Part shown: one piece after another, positions 26,814 to 35,741 of the stretch | Position numbering within the stretch: position 1 is the first letter of the stretch | How the letters are laid out: every line of letters begins with the position of its first letter | Assembly: GCA_034189195.1 (NCBI GenBank) | Contig: JAXHVI010000227.1 | Coordinates: 1-64,000, forward strand | Length of the DNA: 64,000 nt | Direction: 5' to 3' | Origin: Desulfosudis sp034189195 | Lineage (GTDB): Bacteria; Desulfobacterota; Desulfobacteria; Desulfobacterales; Desulfosudaceae | Program-made: the position numbers and the translations under genes | Notes under the pieces: generated by a model | Databases searched by the model: none | Seen by the model: only the letters and a program-made list of their open reading frames with translations | What the model was told of the DNA's origin: nothing

Positions 26814-29800
26814 TCATCGATCACTCCACTCCTCGATCTCCCCCTCCATCTCCAGATAGGCGTTGCGAAGCGCCTCTTCCATCTCGTCACCGGCCTTCCA
26901 CATCCCGCGGCCGATGGCCTCCAGCAGCTTGTCCAGGATGTTCTGCAACGCGAAGGGATTAACTTGCTTCATCCACCGCTGCATCTCGGGGTCCAGGGCG
27001 TAGGCCCGGGCGATTTTTTCGTACATCCAGTCGTCGATCACCTCGGCGGTGGCGTCCCAGCCCAGGACCACGTCCATCATGTGGGAGATGTCGCCGGCGC
27101 CCTTGTAGCCGTGGCGTTTCATGCCCGCCAGCCATTTTGGGTTGACCAGGCGGGAGCGAAGGACGTGCCTGGCTTCCTCGAAGGTGGTGCGCATCTTGAC
27201 CCGCTTGGGGTCGGCGCTGTCGCCCATCACGGCAAAGGGCAGCGTGCCGCGCACGGTCTTGGCCGCCACGATCATTCCGCCGTAGTAGTTATAGTAGTCG
27301 GTGCACGACATCATGTCGTACTCCCGGCTGTCTTCGTTTTTCACGGTGACGTCCATGCGGGCCAGGTGGCGGCGGTAGACGTCGGGTTTCTGAGTACCGT
27401 AGGTGCCCTGGCCGTAGGCGTGGGACGAATAACGGATATAGTTGTTGCCCAAATCCTCCTGTGTCTTCCAGTTCTTGGACTCCACCAGCTCGGCCACGCC
27501 GGCGCCGTAGGTGCCCGGCGGGCAGCCGAAGACCCGGAAGGTGGCTTCCCGGAAGGCACCCTCTTCGCTCATGCCCTGTCGGCGGTACGCTTCCAGGTCC
27601 TTGTAGACGTTGCGGCGTAAAAAATTACTCTCCGGCGGCTCCTTCAGGGCCGCCACCATGCGCACGGCTTCGTCGATGCGCTCCACCAGGTTGGGGAAGG
27701 AATCCCGGAAAAAGCCCGAGATGCGCGGGGTGACATCCAAACGCGGCCGTTTGAGCTCACTCAAGGGGATTACCGAAAGCCCGGTAACATTGCCGCTGCC
27801 TTTGGCCCACACGGGCGTGAGGCCCATAAGGTAGTAGATCTCGGCGATATCGTCGCCCCGGGTGCGCATGGTGGTCGTGCCGTAGACCAGGATGCCGATG
27901 TTGTCCGGGTATTTGCCCGAGGCCTCCATGTAGCGCCCGATCAGGGCGTCTCCCAGGCGCACGCCCACTTCCCAGGCCGCCGGGGTGGGGATCTTGTTGG
28001 GGTCCACCGAGTAGAAGTTGCGGCCTGTTGGCAGGATGTCGGCCTGTCCCCGGGTGGGAGCGCCCGAGGGGCCTGGGGGCACGAACTCCCCGCGGAAACC
28101 GGCCAGGCTGAAATCGATCTCTTCGGTACAGCACCGGATATCGGGCACCAGGGTGTCGGCAATGAAGGCCAGGGCCGCCTCCACCCGGGGCGAGGGGCAC
28201 TCCATGAGGTCGGCGGTCACCGCCGGAATGCAGTCGGCGTTGTAATCCACCATTGCCAAGCCGTGCACCAGGGCCAGGGCCTTTTGATGTGCCCGGCTGA
28301 CGATTTCCGCGCCGCTGAGGCCGTTAAAGCGCCTGGGGCGTTTGCCGCGGTTTTCCAGCACATCGTCGTAGTCATAGCCCATGGCCGTGACCAGGGATTC
28401 GCGCAGGGAGGGCGCATCGCGGTTGGCCAGGCGGGTCATCTGCACCACGAACTGCTCCAGGCGCTCGCCTTCCGGGGCGTTGCCCATCACGTGCAGGCCG
28501 TCGTTGATCATGGTGTCGGAAAGTTCCTCGATGTAGGCGTGCAGCTTTTCCAAAAAGGCGTCGAAATCGGCCAGAGCCTCTTCCCGAGTGATCTCCAGGT
28601 CCTTGTCCAGGCTTGCCCCAACCACCGCCTCCCAGATCATGGGCCGCAGGATTTCCACCTTGGCCGGGTCTTCGGCCAGGGCAGTGGCATGGTCGGCCAC
28701 CAATCCCTGCACCTTGCCCAGATCGTCATACAGATCGGCGTTGGTGTAGGCCGGTGTCAGGTGATCGATGATGCAGCAGTAGCTGCGCCGTTTGGCCTGG
28801 GTGCCTTCGCCGGGGTCGTTGATGATGTACGGGTAGACATTGGGCAGCTCCATGATGGCCAGGTCGGGGTAGCATTTTTCCGACAACCCCAGGGCCTTGC
28901 CGGGTAGCCACTCCAGGCTGCCGTGCTTGCCCACGTGCATCACCGCGTGGGCTTTGAACACGTCCCGGATCCAGCGATACTGGGCCATGTAGTGATGGGG
29001 CGGCGACAGATACATGTCGTGGTAGATTTTTTCCACATTCTCCAGGTAGCCCCTGGGAGGCTGGATGGTGAGAAAGACGTTGCCGTTGTGCATGCCGGCA
29101 AAATGCAACTGATTGTCGTGGACAAAGAGATCGCCGGGCATGGCGCCCCAGTCGGCGGTCATCTTCTCCCGGATGGGACCGGGCAGTTCGGCGTGCCAGG
29201 GGCCGAAGTGCTCCGGGCCGGCATGGGCCTCGGCTTTGGCCGCCAGTTGATCCACAGGCAGCCAGCGTCGGTCGCAGGTCATGCGCGAAAGCATTTCGTG
29301 GGCCAGGGCGTCGCCGTCGGCAAAGGTGCGCTCGATGCGGTAGCCCTCGGCCCGCATGCGTTTGAGCAGGGCGTTGACGCTGGCGAAGCTGTCCAGGCCG
29401 GCGGCGCAGCCGATGCGGTCGTTGCGCGGCGGGTAGTGGTGAAAGATGACGGCCACCCGGCGTTCGGGGTTGGGGGTGCGTTTGAGCCGGGCCCAGTTCA
29501 AAGCCAGACGCACCATCTTCTCCACCCGTTCGTCAATGGGCATGTACCTGGCGATCAGGGCGCCGGTGAGCGGATCGACCGTTTTCTCTTCTCGGGTGGC
29601 GCAGGGCACGGTGATCAGGGTGCCGTCGAACTCCGGTTGAGCCGCCGAGTAGGAGACATCCATGGTGGGCAGTCCCTGGACGCTCTCTGACCACTGGGCA
29701 AACGGCACAGAGCAGGTCATGGTCTGGATGAACGGCACATCGAGCCGGGGCAGCAGGGTTTTGTATTCCGGCGCCGCCAGGGTCAGGGAGAACATCAGGG

Positions 29801-30587
29801 GGTTGATCAGCACATCGATGCGCGGCCGGTCGCCGTCCATGAAAAAATGTTCCACAATATAGTCGGCGCCGCGGTTGCCTCGTCCGGCATCCTTGTAGCG
29901 CAGGTGGAAGACCGGGAGGATGTTGGCCCCTTGGGCCTCCACGGCCCGGATGATGGCGTCGATGAAGGCCAGGTTGTTGTTCAGCCAATAGGTTTGATAA
30001 AACCACAACCCCACTGTGGGCTTGATTGGATCGACCCGCTCGGCAAGATAGACGTTCAGGCCGGGGATCCCGGAAAAATCCGGATGGTAGAGGCCTTCGT
30101 GGGGCAGCTCAACTGCGGGACGAACGTCGGTCCTGTCGTCGTCGAAAAGGCGGTTGTGGAGATAAATGAGCAGTTGATGAAAATTGAGCGGCCCGCCGCA
30201 GCTCAGGTAGCGCTGGATCTCGTCCCAGGCCGGTTGGCCGAAATCGGTGGAATGCTCCCGGGCCGCCTCGATGGAATCTTCATCCCCGCTGATAGGTTGA
30301 ATGTGCACATAGGGTCGCCGGTCAGCCGGCAATTGGGCCAGGGCGTCCGTGAATCGATCAAAAGCGGGAAACGACGGCTTGCCGCCGTGCAGGGTGACGA
30401 TAACCGCATCCGAGGAAAGGGCCTGTTTGACGAAGGCGGCCTGGCGCGCCTGGTCGAAGATCTGAGTCTGGGTGCGGGCGTGTACCTTGACGGTTGTGCC
30501 CGCGGCCGTGAACAGGCGCACGCCTTCGCTCAAGCTGGGCATCTCCATGGCCGTGGCCGAGTAGTAGCATAGGATGTAGGGCTTCAT
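26814..30587 (-). CDS. cobN: CobN-type chelatase large subunit
   Basis: This 1,257-residue CobN/ChlH/BchH-family protein contains the conserved IVYFHHYPP-like motif (VAVIFHHYPPRNDRIGCAAG), MHVGKHGSLEWLPGKALG, GNAPEGERLEQFV, LPTGRNFYSVDPNKIPT, GILVYGTTTMRTRGDDIAE and the C-terminal GAGDISHMMDVVLGWDA. In aerobes CobN with CobS/CobT inserts cobalt into hydrogenobyrinate diamide; related large subunits (HmuS type) occur in anaerobic haem-uptake operons. I chose ATG 30587 because AGGAGG precedes it and it overlaps the btuD stop as ATGA; a longer frame upstream lacks support. ChlI and ChlD-like partners are encoded downstream. The substrate and direction (insertion or removal of metal) cannot be decided from sequence. 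Confidence 0.88.
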   Translation of the reverse strand: MKPYILCYYSATAMEMPSLSEGVRLFTAAGTTVKVHARTQTQIFDQARQAAFVKQALSSDAVIVTLHGGKPSFPAFDRFTDALAQLPADRRPYVHIQPISGDEDSIEAAREHSTDFGQPAWDEIQRYLSCGGPLNFHQLLIYLHNRLFDDDRTDVRPAVELPHEGLYHPDFSGIPGLNVYLAERVDPIKPTVGLWFYQTYWLNNNLAFIDAIIRAVEAQGANILPVFHLRYKDAGRGNRGADYIVEHFFMDGDRPRIDVLINPLMFSLTLAAPEYKTLLPRLDVPFIQTMTCSVPFAQWSESVQGLPTMDVSYSAAQPEFDGTLITVPCATREEKTVDPLTGALIARYMPIDERVEKMVRLALNWARLKRTPNPERRVAVIFHHYPPRNDRIGCAAGLDSFASVNALLKRMRAEGYRIERTFADGDALAHEMLSRMTCDRRWLPVDQLAAKAEAHAGPEHFGPWHAELPGPIREKMTADWGAMPGDLFVHDNQLHFAGMHNGNVFLTIQPPRGYLENVEKIYHDMYLSPPHHYMAQYRWIRDVFKAHAVMHVGKHGSLEWLPGKALGLSEKCYPDLAIMELPNVYPYIINDPGEGTQAKRRSYCCIIDHLTPAYTNADLYDDLGKVQGLVADHATALAEDPAKVEILRPMIWEAVVGASLDKDLEITREEALADFDAFLEKLHAYIEELSDTMINDGLHVMGNAPEGERLEQFVVQMTRLANRDAPSLRESLVTAMGYDYDDVLENRGKRPRRFNGLSGAEIVSRAHQKALALVHGLAMVDYNADCIPAVTADLMECPSPRVEAALAFIADTLVPDIRCCTEEIDFSLAGFRGEFVPPGPSGAPTRGQADILPTGRNFYSVDPNKIPTPAAWEVGVRLGDALIGRYMEASGKYPDNIGILVYGTTTMRTRGDDIAEIYYLMGLTPVWAKGSGNVTGLSVIPLSELKRPRLDVTPRISGFFRDSFPNLVERIDEAVRMVAALKEPPESNFLRRNVYKDLEAYRRQGMSEEGAFREATFRVFGCPPGTYGAGVAELVESKNWKTQEDLGNNYIRYSSHAYGQGTYGTQKPDVYRRHLARMDVTVKNEDSREYDMMSCTDYYNYYGGMIVAAKTVRGTLPFAVMGDSADPKRVKMRTTFEEARHVLRSRLVNPKWLAGMKRHGYKGAGDISHMMDVVLGWDATAEVIDDWMYEKIARAYALDPEMQRWMKQVNPFALQNILDKLLEAIGRGMWKAGDEMEEALRNAYLEMEGEIEEWSDR

Positions 30588-31900
30588 GAGACAGCCTCCT
30601 TTTCGGGTTGGGCGGCTTGGGACGCACCGCGTTTCGCCGCCAGGTATGACTCCAGCAGATCCAGCAGATGACCGGGATCCTGGCAACGAATGCACCCGTG
30701 ACCGGCTTGCCCTTCCTCCGGAGCGCCGGTCCCGTTGCCGCGCAGACTGAACACGGCCCGGCCGGCACCCACGGCGTTTTGCACCAGGGTCAGGTTGGCC
30801 TGGTTCATGGGTCCCACCTCGAATCCGCAGTCGATCACCACATCACAGCCCGCCGATAGATGGTCGGCGGCGGCAAGGTTGTGATGGTCTATGGCCTGCA
30901 TGGAGGTCTGGACGGCGCACTCCGCTCCCAGGGCGCGGGCCACGAAGCAGTCCAGGTCGTTGGTATGGAGCACGCCGGTGGCGATGGCGAAACCGCGCCT
31001 GGCCAGCAGGCGGTAGATTTGGGCGCCGCTGCCCATGCCGGCCACCACGAAGGCCCGACCGCGGCTGCCGTCGCCGCGCATTTCAATGCCGCCCAAGTGG
31101 CGGCTGAAGGCGGCGCCGTCGAAATCATACAGCGCCGCCACACTGCCGCCGGTGAGGATCTGTTCGGGCGCGCCCCAGGCCGACAGGCCGCCGTCCTTGA
31201 TCAGGGCCACCCGATCGGAGACCTTGGCGGCCACGTCCACGTCATGCAGGGAGGCCAGCACGGTGATTTTCCGTCTGCGGCAAAGGTCGCGCAGGATGGC
31301 CATCACCTCCAGGCGGTGCTTTAAATCCAGGTGCAGGGTGGGCTCGTCCAGGAGCAGCAGTTGCGGCTGTTGGGCCAGGGCACGGGCCACCAGGGCCTTC
31401 TGGCGCTCGCCGTCGCTCAGATCTGTGAAAATTCGCCGGGCCAATCCTTCGGCACGCACCGCGATAAGTGCGGATTGCACAGCCGCGTGATCGTCATGTC
31501 CCAGCCGTCCCAGAAAATCGGTGTGCGGATACCGGCCCAGGGCCACGAATTCGTAGACCGAGAAAAGCGGCGGCGCCACCTTGTCGGTGAGCACCACCGC
31601 CATGAACCGGGCCAGCTCCGCGGCGCTCATGGCGGCCAGGGGTCGCCCCTGGATCCGGATGTCGCCGGACAGCGGGGCAAGATGGCGCGACAGGGTACGC
31701 AGCAGGGTGGTCTTGCCCGCGCCGTTGGGCCCCAGGAGGGTGACGAAATGCCCCGCCTCCAGGCTCAGATCCACCCCGCTGAGCACCGGCTTGTCTTTGT
31801 AGCCGACGGTCAGGTTCCGGCAGGTGAGGACGAATGATCGGTGATCAGCGCCGAGTGATCGGTCTTCCGTCTCCGTTGGTTGCTTTATGTGTTTTTTCAT
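30584..31900 (-). CDS. btuD: Cobalamin ABC importer ATPase BtuD with C-terminal fused domain
   Basis: The first 250 residues are a BtuD/FepC-type ATPase: Walker A GPNGAGKTT, DLSDGERQKALVARAL (signature with D in place of the usual G), LLLLDEPTLHLD and the switch region SLHDVD. Residues from about 258 to 438 form a second, Rossmann-like domain (FVVAGMGSGAQIYRLLARRG, then GVLHTNDLDCFVARALGAE), a fusion I associate with some corrinoid or iron ABC ATPases; its function is not known to me. I chose ATG 31900, after the btuC stop, rather than the much longer open frame that runs antiparallel in sense through btuC. It ends in an ATGA overlap with cobN. Confidence 0.82.
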   Translation of the reverse strand: MKKHIKQPTETEDRSLGADHRSFVLTCRNLTVGYKDKPVLSGVDLSLEAGHFVTLLGPNGAGKTTLLRTLSRHLAPLSGDIRIQGRPLAAMSAAELARFMAVVLTDKVAPPLFSVYEFVALGRYPHTDFLGRLGHDDHAAVQSALIAVRAEGLARRIFTDLSDGERQKALVARALAQQPQLLLLDEPTLHLDLKHRLEVMAILRDLCRRRKITVLASLHDVDVAAKVSDRVALIKDGGLSAWGAPEQILTGGSVAALYDFDGAAFSRHLGGIEMRGDGSRGRAFVVAGMGSGAQIYRLLARRGFAIATGVLHTNDLDCFVARALGAECAVQTSMQAIDHHNLAAADHLSAGCDVVIDCGFEVGPMNQANLTLVQNAVGAGRAVFSLRGNGTGAPEEGQAGHGCIRCQDPGHLLDLLESYLAAKRGASQAAQPEKEAVS

Positions 31901-31926
31901 GTCGGGTTTCCCTTCATTATTCAATC

Positions 31927-32976
31927 TCACATCTCCACCCGGCGCTTGAGCAGCAGGCCGATGACGATGGGCGCCCCAAAAAAGGCGGTGATGGCCGAAA
32001 GCGGCAGTTCCACCGGCGAGAGCAGCATGCGGGCGATCAGGTCGCACAGGCTGGTGACCAGCGCGCCAACCAGGCAGGCCCCGGGAATGAGGATGCGGTT
32101 GTCCGAGGTTTGAAAGATCAGGCGCGCCATGTGGGGCACGGCCAGCCCGATGAAGGCCACGGGACCTGCCACCGATGTGATCATGCCGGCCAGGGCGCAG
32201 GCGCATAAAAGAATGAGGACCCGGAAGCGGCGAATGTTGACCCCCATGGAAGCGGCATAGGTCTCTCCCAGCAAAAAAGCGTTGAGCGGCTTGCTCAGCA
32301 GGTAGATCACCGCCAGGATCAGGCCGCCGCAGACCAGCAGCACCCCGATTTCGCTCCATTTGAACCCTGAGAAGCTGCCCAGCTGCCAGAGAACGAAGCC
32401 CTTGATTTTCTCCTTTTCCGCCAGGGCCGTGAGCACGGCGGTAACCGCGCCGCACAGGTACCCCATCATCAGGCCCACGATCAAAAGGGTGATGCCGCTT
32501 TTCACCCGCGAGGCCACGGCCACCACGATCATCATCACGCCGTAGGCACCGGCAAAGGCCGCCACCGTGGTCATGAAGGGCGACAGCACGGTCATGCCCA
32601 CGGTCAGGGTGGTGAGCATGACCAGCGAGACCATCACCGTGGCCCCCGAGGAGATGCCCAGGATGAAGGGGCCGACAATGGGGTTGCGGAAGTAGACCTG
32701 GAGCAGCAGGCCTGAAACCGCCAGGTAGGCGCCGCCCAATACCGTGGCGATGGCCCGGGGAATGCGGATCTTCCAGATGATGTCGCCCGTGATGGCGGCG
32801 GTGTCCGGGTGGAGCACGGCCTGCCAGATTTGGGACGGTGAAAAGTGAACCGAGCCGATGCCGATGTTGACCAGGGTCAGGGCCAGGGTCAACCCGGCCA
32901 GGGCAAGAAAAGCGGTGGCCGGCCGGCGCAGGGCCACGGGCGTGGTCATGGCGATGGTCAGCGACGGGCCGGTCAT
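31927..32976 (-). CDS. btuC: Cobalamin/iron-chelate ABC permease BtuC
   Basis: This 349-residue FecCD/BtuC-family permease has about ten membrane segments. It shows IIWKIRIPRAIATVLGGAYL (the family's RLPR-like loop), SGLLLQVYFRNPIVGPFILG (the GxxxQ...NPLAxP motif), FIGLAVPHMARLIF (a GLxxPHxxR coupling-helix motif) and a C-terminal GAPIVIGLLLKRR. It forms the channel of a corrinoid importer with the adjoining btuF and btuD. Its start overlaps the btuF stop by four bases. Confidence 0.87.
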   Translation of the reverse strand: MTGPSLTIAMTTPVALRRPATAFLALAGLTLALTLVNIGIGSVHFSPSQIWQAVLHPDTAAITGDIIWKIRIPRAIATVLGGAYLAVSGLLLQVYFRNPIVGPFILGISSGATVMVSLVMLTTLTVGMTVLSPFMTTVAAFAGAYGVMMIVVAVASRVKSGITLLIVGLMMGYLCGAVTAVLTALAEKEKIKGFVLWQLGSFSGFKWSEIGVLLVCGGLILAVIYLLSKPLNAFLLGETYAASMGVNIRRFRVLILLCACALAGMITSVAGPVAFIGLAVPHMARLIFQTSDNRILIPGACLVGALVTSLCDLIARMLLSPVELPLSAITAFFGAPIVIGLLLKRRVEM

Positions 32977-34100
32977 AATGCGCCTCCTGTGGGTGCGGGG
33001 TCATTGTCGGGCAACTCCATGAAGTAGCGGTACTGATAACCGGGATAGCATTCGGGGTGCAGAATGGCCGCGATCTCGGTGAGAATTTCGTCCAGCCGGT
33101 CGCCCGACTGGCTGTAATGCGGCATGGGGGCGTAGACCTTGCCCTGCGTCAGCGGCCGAATTGATGCGAACAGCGGATTCATGCGCGCCAGGGCCGCCTT
33201 GGAGGTGGCGCCGCTCTCCTTGTCGCGGTAGGTGAAAAGGATATCGGCCTCCTCGCCGCTGTAAAGAAAACGCTCCACCGAGATCTCGATGCACGAGGTG
33301 CCGAAGACATCCTCGAAGAGATAATCGCTTTCCACCAGATCCACCAGCTCGCCCACCCAGGCGTTGCCCGGCTCCACCAGGACGCGCTTTTCGTAGATAT
33401 CGCCCCACATCACCTTGGGCGTCGGGCCGGCTCCGGCGGTGCGCTCGCGGATAGCGATCAGGGCGTTGTTGACCCGCTGAAAAAATGCGTCGGCCTCGTT
33501 TTCTTTTCCGAAAAAGGGCGCTAAAAATTGCACGAAGCGCATGCGCGCGTTGAGGCACATGGCCGTGGGGGTGGAGGTGACGGCGCAGGGGATGCCAAGG
33601 GTGTCGAGCATGGGAATGATGGCCGGGTCCCAGGTGAGCACCAGCTCCGGTTGTTGCTGTTTAAGGCGCTCGAAATCGATGCCGCTGCTATCGCCCAGAT
33701 AGGCGATCCTGCCTGCTGCCATGCCCTGGCGAACCTCCTGGATGTACCAGCCTTCGGCCGGATGGGTCACCCCCACCAGTACGCTTTCCAGAACCCCCAG
33801 CGCCCGCATGGTGGCCACGTCGAAAAAGCCGTAGGCCGCCACGCGCTCGACCGGTGTGCGCACCAGGCGGTTGGGGTCCACATCCTTGGGCGCCGGGGCA
33901 TGGCGCGGCACCAGTACCAGGGTGCGCCCGGCGCCGTCGCGCACCTCGGTGCGCGCCCCGGAAATCCGGTTGACCGTGAATTCTCCGATCTGGATAAACG
34001 ATCGGCGTTCATTGTCGCCGGAATTCGTGCAACCGCTGAACAGCAGTAACGCCGGCACAATTACCAGCGCCGTTTTTTTCCAGTTTATCGCATTGAGCAT
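32973..34100 (-). CDS. btuF: Periplasmic corrinoid-binding lipoprotein BtuF-like
   Basis: This 375-residue protein has a lipoprotein signal with lipobox LLFSGC (Cys near residue 24), followed by a helical-backbone substrate-binding fold of the BtuF/FhuD class: VERVAAYGFFDVATMRALG, IDFERLKQQQPELVLTWDP, MWGDIYEKRVLVEPGN and VYAPMPHYSQSGDRLDE. It would deliver substrate to BtuCD encoded immediately downstream (four-base overlap). It is larger than typical BtuF because of an extra N-terminal segment of about 70 residues. It differs clearly from the second BtuF at 43.8-44.8 kb, so the two importers may prefer different substrates. Confidence 0.8.
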   Translation of the reverse strand: MLNAINWKKTALVIVPALLLFSGCTNSGDNERRSFIQIGEFTVNRISGARTEVRDGAGRTLVLVPRHAPAPKDVDPNRLVRTPVERVAAYGFFDVATMRALGVLESVLVGVTHPAEGWYIQEVRQGMAAGRIAYLGDSSGIDFERLKQQQPELVLTWDPAIIPMLDTLGIPCAVTSTPTAMCLNARMRFVQFLAPFFGKENEADAFFQRVNNALIAIRERTAGAGPTPKVMWGDIYEKRVLVEPGNAWVGELVDLVESDYLFEDVFGTSCIEISVERFLYSGEEADILFTYRDKESGATSKAALARMNPLFASIRPLTQGKVYAPMPHYSQSGDRLDEILTEIAAILHPECYPGYQYRYFMELPDNDPAPTGGAL

Positions 34101-34145
34101 TGTCTTCCCCTTGAATTCTTTTCCCTTGCCGGGTATCGCTGTGCG

Positions 34146-34979
34146 CTACCCGACCTGTGATTTTTTCCTGATAAACACCCACTCCACCAGATAGACCCCC
34201 AGCCCGAAAGTGAAAACCACGATCCCGGCCAGGTACAACCGCACGCCGGGGTCCTTGCGGATGCTCACGTCAATGCGCGGTCGCCGTCCCATGCCGCCGC
34301 TTCGGGTCTGGGGGGCAAACTCTTTGAGAAAAATGCCGTAACCATTGACCCACACCGGCCGGTTCAGAGACAAAACCCTTTCATCCGTCTGCCCTGCCCT
34401 GGTGACCGTCAGCCGCGCCCTGGGCTCAAGCACGCGGTTCTTGAACGCCGGCAGTCGTTCGCCCGGGTAATACACGGGATCGAACGCGATAAAGGCAACC
34501 TGAACCGCCGTAGCGGGCAGGCTCATGGACCCGCCGGGCACCAGGGTACGCGTGTCCAACACCCGGGCAAACAGGTAGCTGCCCAGGTACCCGGCCAGAA
34601 TCAGGATCAGGGCATAGTGCATCAGGTGGGGGGCCAGCTTGAAAAACAGCCGGCGTGCGCCCATCTGCGTCCGCCGGCCCAGCAGGCCCCCCACCCGGTC
34701 GGTGGTGCAGACAAATGTGTTGAGGCCGAAGACGGCCAGCAGTCCCAGCAGGATGAAAAACCACGCCGTGTGCATCAAATTGTGGCGGCCGTAAGTAGCG
34801 CTCCAGACCACAAGACCCACTTCATTCAACGGCGCGAACAGCGGGCCGCGGTCTTTCAGGCAAAAATAGCCCCAGGCCAGGTCGGCCGTCAGCAGCAGGC
34901 ACAAGACCACGGTCAGACGGACACTGCCCGCCTTGCGCCAGAGGGTTCGAAACATCCATTTCAGGGTTAAAACGGCCAT
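34146..34979 (-). CDS. ResB-like cytochrome c biogenesis family membrane protein
   Basis: This 277-residue protein resembles the ResB/CcsB side of system II cytochrome c maturation. It has an N-terminal membrane segment (SVRLTVVLCLLLTADLAWGY), a second (AWFFILLGLLAVFGLNTFVC), a third (LMHYALILILAGYLGSYLF), a periplasmic loop of about 110 residues, and a last helix near the C terminus. A conserved ResB-type LAPHLMHYALI histidine region is present. I chose ATG 34979; it overlaps the preceding CcsA-like gene by 13 bases. Haem transport to the periplasm is the known role of this family. Its presence inside a corrinoid uptake operon is unusual, and no cytochrome c gene lies nearby. Confidence 0.7.
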   Translation of the reverse strand: MAVLTLKWMFRTLWRKAGSVRLTVVLCLLLTADLAWGYFCLKDRGPLFAPLNEVGLVVWSATYGRHNLMHTAWFFILLGLLAVFGLNTFVCTTDRVGGLLGRRTQMGARRLFFKLAPHLMHYALILILAGYLGSYLFARVLDTRTLVPGGSMSLPATAVQVAFIAFDPVYYPGERLPAFKNRVLEPRARLTVTRAGQTDERVLSLNRPVWVNGYGIFLKEFAPQTRSGGMGRRPRIDVSIRKDPGVRLYLAGIVVFTFGLGVYLVEWVFIRKKSQVG

Positions 34980-35734
34980 CGAAAGGGTCCCCATTCCGGC
35001 AGGCAGTTCAGACCGAAAACCACCACGGCGCCAAGCGCGGCCCATACGGTCCGGCCGCGGGCGCTCCAGGTGCCGGTTAACTGCAGATGCAGCAAACAAA
35101 CATAATAAAACCAAGTGGCCGTGACGGTGGTGATGGCCGGATCGTCCCACACCACCGGTGTGCCCCAACCCAGGTAAGACCAGAGCTCGCCGGCGAATAT
35201 GGAAAAAGTCCAGAAGGCAAAGCCCCACACGGCCCAGCGGAAATAGCGGTGATCGGTGATCGGTGACCCATGGTCGGCGCCCGGAGGGGTTGGAAGCAAA
35301 CTGCTCAGCGCCCAGGCGGCGGAGACCAGGAAGCAGGCCCGGCCCGCAACGCCAAATAGAAGGAAGAGGTGTGCCCATACGCACTGGGACTTGAGAAACG
35401 GCAGGTAAAAATCCCTGGGGAACAACACCGCCATCAAAGCGGTGATCAGCGCCAGGGATAGAATGATGCGCCGGACTCTGCCGCTTGGGTCCTGTCTTCC
35501 GGCGACAAAGGCCATGATGCCGAGCAGCAACGGCAGCGCCGCTGGTGTAAGGTGCATCGGCAGCATGGGCCGGGCCAGATGGTAGCGCAAGCCCACGGCG
35601 GCGGCGTTGGCCGCAAGGGCGGGCAGCAGCAAAAGAACGTACCAGCGCCGCCGCGGAAAACCCACCGCCGCGATGCAACCGAAACCATAGAAACCCAGAG
35701 CGATTTTCAACATGAAGTGGCTCGTGCTCAGCAT
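34967..35734 (-). CDS. CcsA-like (haem-handling) membrane protein
   Basis: This 255-residue polytopic protein has about eight hydrophobic segments. The segment LWSYLGWGTPVVWDDPAITT resembles the tryptophan-rich WWD motif of CcsA/CcmC/CcmF haem-handling proteins (typically WGxYWxWDPKET), though it is altered, and it is followed by a histidine in YVCLLHLQL. Histidines earlier in the protein (TSHFML, LRYHLA, VWAHLF) could be axial ligands. It pairs with the ResB-like gene that it overlaps, and ends a few bases after the TPR gene. A role in moving haem or a corrinoid across the inner membrane is inference. Confidence 0.65.
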   Translation of the reverse strand: MLSTSHFMLKIALGFYGFGCIAAVGFPRRRWYVLLLLPALAANAAAVGLRYHLARPMLPMHLTPAALPLLLGIMAFVAGRQDPSGRVRRIILSLALITALMAVLFPRDFYLPFLKSQCVWAHLFLLFGVAGRACFLVSAAWALSSLLPTPPGADHGSPITDHRYFRWAVWGFAFWTFSIFAGELWSYLGWGTPVVWDDPAITTVTATWFYYVCLLHLQLTGTWSARGRTVWAALGAVVVFGLNCLPEWGPFRWPF

Positions 35735-35741
35735 CGTTTTT

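Noticed and set aside
31901..33004. Open frame extending the btuD gene upstream for 368 more codons
   Set aside because: It lies entirely over btuC in another frame, has biased low-complexity composition (His, Gly, Pro, Arg), and btuD has its own well-placed ATG at 31900.
34980..35678. Open frame extending the ResB-like gene upstream
   Set aside because: It overlaps the CcsA-like gene in another frame and encodes no recognisable fold; ATG 34979 fits the family start.
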